From a virus, in the IMG/VR virus record IMGVR_UViG_3300025115_000030, positions 1 to 38,459 of that record: DNA of 38,459 nt. One strand, written 5' to 3'. The notes under the pieces were generated by a model. That model saw only the letters and a program-made list of their open reading frames with translations. It was not told the origin of the DNA and did no database searches. The position numbers were made by a program, and so were the translations under genes. Shown here in pieces: positions 22,103 to 29,363 of the stretch. Every line of letters begins with the position of its first letter. Within the stretch, counting starts at the first letter, position 1.

Positions 22103-22123
22103 GTTGTGAATCTGGTTCACAAC
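22103..22123 (-). promoter_or_regulatory. 21-bp palindromic operator-like site at P7
   Basis: GTTGTGAA (22103-22110) and TTCACAAC (22116-22123) are perfect 8-bp inverted arms around TCTGG. The site begins nine bases after the P7 -10 box, covering the expected transcript start. It matches 33179-33199 at 16 of 21 positions, in the same orientation and distance relative to promoter P6. Confidence 0.7.
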
Positions 22124-22157
22124 TAGGATGGATCCTACTACGAATCCGCCTAGTTGT
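22119..22157. repeat. 9-bp inverted repeat spanning P7
   Basis: ACAACTAGG (22119-22127) and CCTAGTTGT (22149-22157) are exact inverted copies flanking the P7 -10 region. One arm overlaps the operator palindrome, the other overlaps the -35 box. The two foldings of the region exclude each other. Confidence 0.6.
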
Positions 22158-22160
22158 AAA
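22132..22160 (-). promoter_or_regulatory. Late promoter P7 (leftward)
   Basis: On the minus strand TTTACA (22155-22160) and TAGGAT (22132-22137) are separated by exactly 17 bp, in the 116-bp gap between the 22164 and 22047 genes. It would boost the ejection, tailspike and lysis genes. The G-containing -10 box resembles P6 more than the early promoters. Confidence 0.75.
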
Positions 22161-22163
22161 TAC

Positions 22164-22499
22164 TCAGGTGATTTCGCGGCCGCTGGCACGGATTGTGAGC
22201 GACGTGGCAGCGCCAGCTAATGTGGAGATGAAGTCGCCTGGCTCCAGCACCTGGCCCACAAGCTCAGGGAAGGTGTAGGTCTCGTCAGGCGCCACGGTCC
22301 TGGCGTCCACAATGAGGTTGCTGACGCCTGGCGACCCTCCAGACCCCACAAGATTTACGCTCAGCGTTACGTTGTTGGCGCTGGTGTTGGTGGCTGTGAA
22401 CTTGTCGATGATGGTCTTGCAGTTCACAGCCGTGTACTGGGTGGTCTGGGCGTTCTCGGCCTGCTTGGCATCGATGAGGGTTTTGACTGAAACGGACAT
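22164..22499 (-). CDS. Small predicted virion protein
   Basis: A 111-residue protein from the ATG ending at 22499 behind AAGGAG. It opens SVSVKTLIDAKQAENAQTTQY, contains an alternating beta stretch (VNCKTIIDKFTATNTSANNVTLSVNLV) and ends SLTIRASGREIT. It looks like an all-beta head or tail decoration protein. No named family is recognised. It is the last gene before promoter P7. Confidence 0.7.
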   Translation of the reverse strand: MSVSVKTLIDAKQAENAQTTQYTAVNCKTIIDKFTATNTSANNVTLSVNLVGSGGSPGVSNLIVDARTVAPDETYTFPELVGQVLEPGDFISTLAGAATSLTIRASGREIT

Positions 22500-22509
22500 G
22501 ATGTTCTCC

Positions 22510-23802
22510 TTACTGTTGAACTTGAGTGACGTTGAGGATGATTGCGGGAGACGCAGGAGCAAATGCCGTTGCAGCCACGCTGTCGACAGTCACGTTGGTG
22601 CTGTCTGCCGCGAACGCCAACTCGATGTAGTCGTTGGCAGCCAGCGAGAAAAACTCGCTCAGCGCAATCGGGATGTAGCCATTGTTGACGTCCGAAGTCA
22701 CCAGGCGGGCAGAATTGGCCACTGCTGCGCCGTTCTTCTTCCACCACACCCAGATGTTCTTTGCCGACGAACTTCCGCTGGTCAATTGCACGGTCGCGTC
22801 GAAGTTGTACAGGCCGGATTCTGGGACAATGATCCTGGATGCCGGGGCGCCAATGGCCACGCCGTTGCTGATCTGCGTGTTGTCAAACGTCAGCAGGTAT
22901 TCGGTGTTGATCACCGCCGGCGTCTGGTCTGTCGTCTTGGTGAAGATGCCGTAATATTTCTGCTGTTCGATGGTCGGACGCGCAAAAATCACTCCAGCAG
23001 CCGCATCAGACACGATGCATGCAGCGACCGGGATGACGTTGTTCGGCGCCGTCGGTTTGACGTTCGTGAGGCCACCTGCAACGGACGGACTGGCGTAGAG
23101 AATGTCTCCAACGCTGAACGCGCTGGTGTCCAGGTCGCGCACGAAGCCCCAGACTGTTGCATAACCTTTCTCGCCGCTGTCAGGCAGGTCATGGGTCATC
23201 ACGCCGAGGATGTACAGGGACGGACTAGAGCCGTCGGCGAGGTATGGGGCAACAAGAAGCGCGTTAGGTGTTGCACCGGCAAAGCCGACCACCGTGCCGT
23301 TCGGGATCGTGACACCTGTGGTATTTCCGACACGGGCGTACCACTCCAGACCGATCTGCTGAGTCACGTCGTAATCCATTCCGACCTCCGGCGCTTGGTC
23401 GGTTGAGTTCCACGCCAGTCTGCGGATTCGATTGGCGTGCGGTGCTGCATTTAGATCAACGTAATCCGCCACTACCGAGTTGTTGTTCTGCACGACTGGA
23501 GTTGTTGCGAGGTAGGCCAACGCCTGAGCTACGCGTTCGAGTATGTCCAGGGCCTGTACAGCCTTCTGGTCGGCCGCGCCGCTGTTGATCGCAGCGTCTT
23601 GTGCCAACCTGACGATCTGGGCCAGTGCCTCGTTGGCCGCTGCGTCAGCGTTGCCTGCCTGGATGCCGATGCCCTGCGTATCGGTGGCCGGAGATATCTC
23701 GTCGGCGATCTGAAACAGCTTCTCGAATTGCTTGATCTGCTCGTGGTTCTTGAGGAACGTGGCGAGCTGGTCGCGAGTGAGGTTGAGCTTTTGCGTTGCC
23801 AT
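22510..23802 (-). CDS. Tail or neck structural protein with C1q/TNF-like C-terminal domain
   Basis: A 430-residue structural protein. An N-terminal helical region (LTRDQLATFLKNHEQIKQFE...) is followed by a beta-rich domain with NTTGVTIPNGTVVGF and DLPDSGEKGYATVWGFV. The C-terminal 130 residues resemble a C1q/TNF jelly roll (IIVPESGLYNFDATVQL, NIWVWWKKNG, SLAANDYIELAF). Such trimeric domains occur in phage neck or tail-needle-tip proteins. It lies just after the gp10-like gene, where P22 has its tail needle, so a needle or fibre role is plausible. Confidence 0.75.
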   Translation of the reverse strand: MATQKLNLTRDQLATFLKNHEQIKQFEKLFQIADEISPATDTQGIGIQAGNADAAANEALAQIVRLAQDAAINSGAADQKAVQALDILERVAQALAYLATTPVVQNNNSVVADYVDLNAAPHANRIRRLAWNSTDQAPEVGMDYDVTQQIGLEWYARVGNTTGVTIPNGTVVGFAGATPNALLVAPYLADGSSPSLYILGVMTHDLPDSGEKGYATVWGFVRDLDTSAFSVGDILYASPSVAGGLTNVKPTAPNNVIPVAACIVSDAAAGVIFARPTIEQQKYYGIFTKTTDQTPAVINTEYLLTFDNTQISNGVAIGAPASRIIVPESGLYNFDATVQLTSGSSSAKNIWVWWKKNGAAVANSARLVTSDVNNGYIPIALSEFFSLAANDYIELAFAADSTNVTVDSVAATAFAPASPAIILNVTQVQQ

Positions 23803-23804
23803 GA

Positions 23805-25208
23805 TCAGTACGCCAGTGGTTCGACTTGAACTTCAAGCCGCATGAATGCCAAGTGGGCATCACTCGTACCGCGGAACCGCTGGACCCGCCAGTTGCGCAT
23901 AAACCCTTGCTGCAACCAGAGCAGGCGCTTCAGACTGTGGCCGATCTTACCGGCACGAATGGACTGATCTTGACTCCAAGCCAAGCCGTCGAGCGAGTAG
24001 CTAGTGGTGATAATCGGGTCAACGCCGAGCGAGACGCGACCAGTCAAGGCGACAAGTTCAAGTTCGCTGAAGATGGCTCCATTGCCCTCGTTGTACACGA
24101 TCGTCGTGCCAAACTCCCAGCGCACTGGTTGGCCCCAGTGGTTGCCGACGGTGTCGTCAAGGTAGCCGATGTTGCTTGACTGAGGATCGCCTACTAACCA
24201 CTTGTCGTAGGCCCAGACCAGGTTGCGCGCGCGGTACTGGCTGAACCCCACGATCGTCGTTGTCAACGTAAACCAGACCTGCACCTCCATCTCAGCCGAG
24301 GCGGCCGCGTCATAGACCAACGTGCGGTCAGGTAGGTGCACGTACAGATGCTGGTGGTTCTTGTCGTTGCGCGCTTCCAACTTGACGGCGGCTAGCTGGG
24401 CCTCAGTGAACTGCAACAGGATCTCGTCGACCTCTTGCGTGCTGATCTTGTTGGCTGAAGCATTCGAACCCATGTAGATGCCGGGTGCCTCGTTGCGACC
24501 TGAGCCTAGGAACGCGATCATCTCCATGTAGACGCAGCAACCAAAGGTGCCGATGACACCCTTCTGGATCTGAGCACCGTCGATGCGCTGGAACGGGAAG
24601 AAGTCACCGCCGACGTTGTCAAATACTTCGATGGTGTTGCGGTTCAGCGCGTAGACCTCGTTGCGCAACTTGAGCAGGGCAACTACCGGATCTGGGTCGA
24701 CCTCAGACGAGCCATACTTGAGCGGGTTGACCTGCGTCGGGTCATTGAGCTCGGTGACGACTAGGTTGGTCCCGTCAGTCGTCATGAAGTAGCCGTCGAC
24801 CCAGCAGAAGTCGAGCACCACGCCCAGGTCTGGGTCGGTCACCTGTGTGAGCGCGCCGTTCCAGTAGTACAGGCGGCCACCAGAGGCGATGGCCAGGCGG
24901 TCAAAGCTGTAGTCCATCGTCACCAACGTGTTGACTGGGCCACCGACGTCACCAAGTACCGTCACAGCGCCGTTGCTGGCCACTGTTACCAACTTCGTGC
25001 CCATGACGCGGTAACACGTGCCGTTCCAGTTGATGCCGCCACGATCCGCGCCAGGACCAGAACCGTTGGCAACAATGCCATCGCCCGGGCGCAGGTAGCC
25101 GTTGCTGACGCCCTGCTTCTTCGGTGTGGGCACCATGTTGACCGGATACGACGTGCGCAGGTCAGGTCCGTTGTCAGTGTAGATGCCGTTGACGATTGGG
25201 ATTTGCAT
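23805..25208 (-). CDS. Tail hub / packaged DNA stabilisation protein, P22 gp10-like
   Basis: A 467-residue protein matching the P22 gp10 type. It has the N-terminal signature MQIPIVNGIYTDNGPDLRTSYPVN, then RPGDGIVANGSGPGADRGG, then repeated beta-propeller-like blades (LAIASGGRLYYWNG, EVYALNRNTIEVFDNVGG, IAFLGSGRNEAPGIYMG). It seals the portal after packaging and anchors the tailspikes. It is the first of the tail genes after the gp4-like adaptor region. Confidence 0.92.
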   Translation of the reverse strand: MQIPIVNGIYTDNGPDLRTSYPVNMVPTPKKQGVSNGYLRPGDGIVANGSGPGADRGGINWNGTCYRVMGTKLVTVASNGAVTVLGDVGGPVNTLVTMDYSFDRLAIASGGRLYYWNGALTQVTDPDLGVVLDFCWVDGYFMTTDGTNLVVTELNDPTQVNPLKYGSSEVDPDPVVALLKLRNEVYALNRNTIEVFDNVGGDFFPFQRIDGAQIQKGVIGTFGCCVYMEMIAFLGSGRNEAPGIYMGSNASANKISTQEVDEILLQFTEAQLAAVKLEARNDKNHQHLYVHLPDRTLVYDAAASAEMEVQVWFTLTTTIVGFSQYRARNLVWAYDKWLVGDPQSSNIGYLDDTVGNHWGQPVRWEFGTTIVYNEGNGAIFSELELVALTGRVSLGVDPIITTSYSLDGLAWSQDQSIRAGKIGHSLKRLLWLQQGFMRNWRVQRFRGTSDAHLAFMRLEVQVEPLAY

Positions 25209-25213
25209 TCAGG

Positions 25214-25501
25214 TCACCATTTCACTTTGTCTGCCCAGTAGGCAGCACTCATCTTGCCTTTGGCAATGTTCTTGGCATGACGGGCCTTGAAAGATTCTCG
25301 ACGCGCCTTGTCAGACTTCGATTCGCCCTCGCGTTTTGGCGAGCCAGACACGCCTTGCTGACCGAAGCGGATGGTCTTGACTTGATCGCCAGCTTTGGCC
25401 ACGACGACATGCGACTTGGTAGGATGCGAAGGCGTGCGCTTGGGCTTGTTGAAACCCTGCACACCTGCGCGGTCCAGTCGAGGATCTTTCTTGGTGGCCA
25501 T
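25214..25501 (-). CDS. Small basic hypothetical protein
   Basis: A 95-residue Lys/Arg-rich protein from the ATG ending at 25501 (MATKKDPRLDRAG). It has KPKRTPSHPTKSHVVVAKAGDQVKTIRFGQQG followed by ARRESFKARHAKNIAKGKMSAAYWADKVKW. The C-terminal half resembles a short domain I recall from other phage late operons, with RHxxNIAKGKMSAAYWA as its core, function unknown. The high positive charge suggests contact with DNA inside the capsid or neck. Confidence 0.7.
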   Translation of the reverse strand: MATKKDPRLDRAGVQGFNKPKRTPSHPTKSHVVVAKAGDQVKTIRFGQQGVSGSPKREGESKSDKARRESFKARHAKNIAKGKMSAAYWADKVKW

Positions 25502-25503
25502 GA

Positions 25504-25959
25504 TCAGGCAATCCGATACCAAGAATTAGTGTTGGCGTAGTAGCGCACACGGAAGAAGTCCTCGGCCGACAACGTACTGGGCGCGCCAAACGCCGCAGCA
25601 GCCCCGTTCAATGCCAGCGTGAAGGCTGTGATCTGCTGCGTGGTCGTGATGAGCACCTCGGTGCCATCAGGCGTCTGCGTGTTCAGCGGCAGGGTGACTG
25701 TGCCGGTGGCCAGCGTGCCGGCAGGCTGAATGATCAACCACTGCTGCTCGCTGACAGGCGTCTGGATGGCGACGTTGAAACCAGTGCCAGGTGTGGCGAA
25801 CTGGGTCGACAATGTCGGGCTGGCGAATGACTGCTGGAAGAACGCCAGTAGCTGGCTGATCGGCAGGCGGCGCGCGTCGCCGTTGTTCGGCGTAAAGACA
25901 GGGATCTGGTCGCCAGGCGAGACCTGACTGAGGACCGGAAGTTGATTGATTTGAGGCAT
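25504..25959 (-). CDS. Predicted structural protein of the head-tail region
   Basis: A 151-residue protein starting MPQINQLPVLSQVSPGDQIPVF. This N-terminal stretch (VSPGDQIPVFTPNNGDARRLPISQLLAFFQ) is typical of phage fibre or neck proteins. A beta-rich C-terminus (QPAGTLATGTVTLP, QQITAFTLALNG, FFRVRYYANTNSWYRI) follows. It lies between the gp4-like adaptor and gp10-like hub and is likely a connector-associated or small fibre component. Confidence 0.7.
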   Translation of the reverse strand: MPQINQLPVLSQVSPGDQIPVFTPNNGDARRLPISQLLAFFQQSFASPTLSTQFATPGTGFNVAIQTPVSEQQWLIIQPAGTLATGTVTLPLNTQTPDGTEVLITTTQQITAFTLALNGAAAAFGAPSTLSAEDFFRVRYYANTNSWYRIA

Positions 25960-25968
25960 GACAGCTCC

Positions 25969-26451
25969 TTAGTTGAATTGGATCGGACCGTCTTGGCCGG
26001 CAAGCACCGGGTCCACAGGCGGGTTGACAAACGGGTTGTCGTAGTTGTTCCAAGGTTTGTTCCCTGCGCCAACAGGAAGGGTCCCAGGGAACTGCTGTTC
26101 CATCGGCATGGCAGCTCGTGAGAGCAAGACCTCGTAACCAGCCCTGGCGGCCGCTTTGGTCACGTCCTGAGGCTGTCTGCCAAGACCTCCGGCAATCCGC
26201 AGGGCCAAGTTGGTGTAAATGGCCTCGTTGGCTGAGTCGGGGACCAGGGTTTCCTCATCAAGGTTGCTGTCTTGTGGACTCGACGGCAGCGGGTAACCCA
26301 ACCGGATGCCCTTGCCATTCCACAAAGCCATCATAGCGTCGAGTTTGCGCAGGGCGCTGTCAAGTTGCTGAGGCTGCAGGTCGAAGACGTAAGCAGCCAG
26401 CCCGATTTCTTCAAATGCTTGCGTCACGAATTGGCGCTTAGTCCAGCCCAT
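25969..26451 (-). CDS. Head-to-tail adaptor, P22 gp4-like
   Basis: A 160-residue protein with the features of P22 tail accessory factor gp4: MGWTKRQFVTQAFEEIGLAAYVFDLQPQQLDSALRKLDAMMALWNGKGIRLGYPLP and then ANEAIYTNLALRIAG. It binds the portal ring after packaging. The C-terminus is Pro/Asn-rich (NPFVNPPVDP). Its position between coat and gp10-like genes agrees with P22-type order. Confidence 0.9.
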   Translation of the reverse strand: MGWTKRQFVTQAFEEIGLAAYVFDLQPQQLDSALRKLDAMMALWNGKGIRLGYPLPSSPQDSNLDEETLVPDSANEAIYTNLALRIAGGLGRQPQDVTKAAARAGYEVLLSRAAMPMEQQFPGTLPVGAGNKPWNNYDNPFVNPPVDPVLAGQDGPIQFN

Positions 26452-26452
26452 A

Positions 26453-26869
26453 TCAGCTCTCCAGGTGTTTGGTGATCAACTTCAGCAGTTTGGCGTCAGT
26501 TGTCTTGTCAGTAAACGCGATGCCGAGCTCAGTGGCCTTGGCTTCAAGCTCATCGCGGGTCGCAGGTTGGTCGTCCTTGGCCTCTTCCACGGCTTCTTGA
26601 GTCTGCTCGGTGGGTTTGGGCAGCAGTCGGCGGTTCACGCCATCAAGCGGGCGCGACGGTTTAAGGCGGCGTCCAGACTTTTTCGATGGTTTCTTGCTCG
26701 GAGCAACCTCGCCTGCGGCCTCTTTGGCCTCGTCGAAGGTGGCAAACCAACCAGACGCAAGCTTGGCGTCGAGTTCTTCCTGAGTCTTGACCTGGGCGTA
26801 GGCGTAGGTGCCTTGACCTGGCTTCCGGTGTGGACCAGGGCAACGGTAGACGAGTGATGGAAAACTCAT
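26453..26869 (-). CDS. Hypothetical protein with C-terminal HeH/LEM-like domain
   Basis: A 138-residue protein. The N-terminal part (PSLVYRCPGPHRKPGQGTYAYAQVKTQEELDAKLASGWF) resembles a short phage domain found near capsid genes. The middle is a basic Ser/Lys linker (KKPSKKSGRRLKPSRP). The last 35 residues (TRDELEAKATELGIAFTDKTTDAKLL) fit the HeH/LEM helix-extension-helix fold, which often binds nucleic acid. It probably sits at the inner capsid or connector surface. Confidence 0.75.
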   Translation of the reverse strand: MSFPSLVYRCPGPHRKPGQGTYAYAQVKTQEELDAKLASGWFATFDEAKEAAGEVAPSKKPSKKSGRRLKPSRPLDGVNRRLLPKPTEQTQEAVEEAKDDQPATRDELEAKATELGIAFTDKTTDAKLLKLITKHLES

Positions 26870-27039
26870 TTCTTCCCCTTCTTCATCGGAGCCTTGCCTG
26901 GTTTGCCGGCCTTCTTGGCCGCCTCACGTGCAGTGCTCAATGCAATTGCCACGGCTTGCTTTTGAGGCTTGCCGGCCTTCATCTCCTTGCTGATGTTGCT
27001 TGAGATGGATTTCTGCGAGTAACCCTTTTTCAACGGCAT
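26866..27039 (-). CDS. Small basic protein (DUF6496-like)
   Basis: A 57-residue protein started at the ATG ending at 27039 behind AAGGAG. The sequence MPLKKGYSQKSISSNISKEM continues with KPQKQAVAIALSTAREAAKK and ends in a Lys-rich PMKKGKK. This fits a short family near phage capsid genes (DUF6496). The basic tail suggests DNA contact. It overlaps the following gene by four bases. Confidence 0.8.
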   Translation of the reverse strand: MPLKKGYSQKSISSNISKEMKAGKPQKQAVAIALSTAREAAKKAGKPGKAPMKKGKK

Positions 27040-27064
27040 GGTGGTCTCCTTAATGGAGAGGAGA

Positions 27065-27078
27065 GAGGCCGAAGCCTC
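27065..27078 (-). other. UUCG-tetraloop hairpin after the coat gene
   Basis: On the minus strand GAGGC-TTCG-GCCTC follows the coat stop codon at once. The cUUCGg loop is very stable, but no T-run follows. It is best read as an mRNA 3' stabiliser or partial terminator that keeps coat transcript levels above those of downstream genes. Confidence 0.6.
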
Positions 27079-27092
27079 CCATCCTCAGTTGC

Positions 27093-28367
27093 TTACTGGT
27101 TGAACAGCAGGATGCCGCTCATCTCAGGCTGCTTGTTGACCACACCGAACAGCGTGTCGAGACGGTACAGAGTCGTCATGCTGTTGATGTCGTACCACTT
27201 CTGCATGACCAGCTCGATGCCCTGGTCGGTGCTGGCGCGCATCACTGCGGTGCCTGCATCGGTCGGGACGGCGTAGCGGCCGGGCAGGATCTCCAGCGCG
27301 TCACGCTGCCAGAACGGGTTGATGTTCGTGGCGTTGGCGTTGAGCCAGGTGAACGGCGCGGCTGCGGCAGGAGTCACGATGCAGTTCTGGTACTGAGCTT
27401 CGGCGTCCGTGCCACCCTGGTTGCTGATGATACCCGGGGTGATGACCAGATGGGTACCGTCGACAACTTGAACGACGCGGAAGGTCTTCAGTTGGCCAGT
27501 CGACTGCTTGGTGATGTGATGCACAGCCTCGACACCGTCGATCGTGAACGCGTCACCAGCCACGATGCCACCAGTGTTGTCCACGGTGATGGTCTGGAAG
27601 CGGTTGTCCACGTTCTGGGTTTCGCCAGTCAGGGCGGTCGAGGTGGCAGACGGCACCAGGTAGTTGTTGGCTGCGGCTTGAGTGTCAATCAAGGTGGCAC
27701 CACCACCGGCCGCAGCGATGCGGTTGGCGTAGTCCATCTTGTAGGTCTCGAAGCCAGCCACCATGCCGACGTAGTTGCGCTCGTAAGCGCGGTCGGACTT
27801 CTGGTTGCCGAAGCTGCGGGTCACAGCCGCCAGGTTGCCGGCCAGGCCGTTGTAGTCACGGCTAGACAGGGCCAGGAAGCGGTCGAAGTTCACCACGCCT
27901 TGCTCGTTCATGATCGAGTCGGCCAGAGCCACGTCGTCGTAGTCGCCGGCAGCACCGGAGACGTCGACCACCAGGGAACCCTGGGCAGCAGCCACGTTCA
28001 TGATGGCGAGGTTGATGTCGCTGGCCAGCTTCTGCTTGGCAGCATCGCCCAGGCGGTTCTCTTGCAGCGCGTCGCGCAGTTCGAGAGCAGTCATGGTCCA
28101 AGGCACGGTGCGGCTGAACCCGAGGGTGGCCGGAACCGACAGCTGGGTCATGTCCTGGTACGAACCTGCGATCGACACGCCGGGAGTCGAGCTGATCGAC
28201 TGGGCGATGTACGGCATCGGACGCCAGATGACGTTGTTGGTGCGCTCCATCATGGTGGAGTCGGTGTTGTAGATGCTGACGTTGCGCGACAGCACCAGGG
28301 CGTCCTGGAAGCCTTCCAGAAGGTTTTCGAACGCGACGCGTTCTTCTTTGCTAAATGCGTTTGCCAT
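27093..28367 (-). CDS. Major capsid protein, P22 coat type
   Basis: A 424-residue coat protein. The N-terminus MANAFSKEERVAFENLLEGFQDALVLSRNV and the following MMERTNNVIWRPMPYIAQSI and FSRTVPWTMTALELRDALQ match the P22 gp5 type (HK97 fold with inserted domain). The region 210-330 contains the inserted beta domain (VDNTGGIVAGDAFTIDGVEAVH). It assembles on the scaffold encoded just upstream. The ribosome-binding site is GGAGCC, and codon use is strongly GC-biased, as expected for the most expressed gene. Confidence 0.93.
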   Translation of the reverse strand: MANAFSKEERVAFENLLEGFQDALVLSRNVSIYNTDSTMMERTNNVIWRPMPYIAQSISSTPGVSIAGSYQDMTQLSVPATLGFSRTVPWTMTALELRDALQENRLGDAAKQKLASDINLAIMNVAAAQGSLVVDVSGAAGDYDDVALADSIMNEQGVVNFDRFLALSSRDYNGLAGNLAAVTRSFGNQKSDRAYERNYVGMVAGFETYKMDYANRIAAAGGGATLIDTQAAANNYLVPSATSTALTGETQNVDNRFQTITVDNTGGIVAGDAFTIDGVEAVHHITKQSTGQLKTFRVVQVVDGTHLVITPGIISNQGGTDAEAQYQNCIVTPAAAAPFTWLNANATNINPFWQRDALEILPGRYAVPTDAGTAVMRASTDQGIELVMQKWYDINSMTTLYRLDTLFGVVNKQPEMSGILLFNQ

Positions 28368-28387
28368 GTTTGGCTCCTATTTCAAGA

Positions 28388-29308
28388 TCAAGATTTGGTT
28401 GCTTCGCGCTTCTGCCGTTTGTACTGAAGGACCTTGGTGTAGTCTCCGGTCTTCTCGGCGTCGGCACGGAGCCGCTCGAGGGTTGAGTCCACCGCGCCAG
28501 ATTTAGGTCCAGTTCCCTGGAGCGTCTTTTCAGGCGGAGGCGGTGCTTTGCGATTGGTCACTTTCAATTGAGTCTCCAGTTTGCCGACCGCAATAGCGAA
28601 CTTCACGGGGTCGGTGATTGATGCGAGCTCCTTGGCCTTCTTCGGGTTTTTGCCCAGCGCGTAGACCACGAGAGCGGGGTTGTCAGCTCCTTGCACGATG
28701 ATGCCTTGCTGCGTGACGTTGAACTGGTCTTGCATGGCCAACTCGGCGTCATCGAAGTCCTTGACCTTGAGCTCGGCTTTCGCCTTGCCATAGTCATCGA
28801 GCTTCTTCTTCCAAGCTTGCTCAGCTTCCTGTTCTTTCTCACGCGCTTTGCGCTCAGCCTCATCGGCTGCTCGCTTGCGGTCGTACCAGGCGGCCAACTC
28901 CTGCTCGAATTTCTCAGTGTCGTAGTCAAAGTCGTCGAGAGTTGGTTTCTTGCCCAGCGCTGCCGGCTTGGTCTCAGCAGGTGCTTTGGCTCGTTTCAAC
29001 TCGTCTTCAAGTTCTTTGATGCGACGCTGATCTTCGCGGTTCTTCTTGCGCAGTTCTCGTACCCATTCAGGTGCATGAGCTGCTTCGTCTTGAGGCGGCG
29101 ATTCCTCACCAATCGAGACCACAACTTCATCGTCATCAGACTCAGCTGCCTGCCCGTCGACTTGCTGCTCACCTTCGCCAGCGGCTTGCTCGGTCGCCTT
29201 CGCTTCCTCGCCCTCACCAGCTTCGGTGCTCTGCTGCTCGTCATCGAGCGTCGCAACCTCATCGTCCTCGACGATCGGTGGTTCGACCGTTACTGCCTTT
29301 TTTCCCAT
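28388..29308 (-). CDS. Scaffolding protein
   Basis: A 306-residue protein with the order and composition of P22-type scaffolds. It has an acidic, Glu/Asp-rich N-terminal half (DEVATLDDEQQSTEAGEGEE), a long central coiled coil (ERKAREKEQEAEQAWKKKLDDY) and a basic C-terminal end (VLQYKRQKREATKS) expected to bind coat. It lies between portal and coat. The ATG ending at 29308 is the only plausible start; longer in-frame sequence runs into the portal gene. The Shine-Dalgarno sequence is weak. Confidence 0.88.
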   Translation of the reverse strand: MGKKAVTVEPPIVEDDEVATLDDEQQSTEAGEGEEAKATEQAAGEGEQQVDGQAAESDDDEVVVSIGEESPPQDEAAHAPEWVRELRKKNREDQRRIKELEDELKRAKAPAETKPAALGKKPTLDDFDYDTEKFEQELAAWYDRKRAADEAERKAREKEQEAEQAWKKKLDDYGKAKAELKVKDFDDAELAMQDQFNVTQQGIIVQGADNPALVVYALGKNPKKAKELASITDPVKFAIAVGKLETQLKVTNRKAPPPPEKTLQGTGPKSGAVDSTLERLRADAEKTGDYTKVLQYKRQKREATKS

Positions 29309-29339
29309 AGTGGACCCATGTATCAACTCACCCAAAGAA

Positions 29340-29358
29340 GCGGCTGGGTGGGTGCCGC
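29340..29358 (-). other. Hairpin between portal and scaffold genes
   Basis: On the minus strand GCGGC and GCCGC pair across a 9-nt loop, followed by TTCTTT. It lies in the 55-bp gap between portal and scaffold and may attenuate transcription or stabilise the mRNA 3' end. As a terminator it is weak. Confidence 0.45.
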
Positions 29359-29363
29359 ATAAC

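Noticed and set aside
22081-22160. tRNA-like stem-loops in the gap before 22164
   Set aside because: A GGAT...ATCC stem and GCTCAGCTG look like tRNA pieces, but there is no T-loop TTCRA, no acceptor stem and no anticodon stem. Promoter P7 and its palindrome explain the structure.
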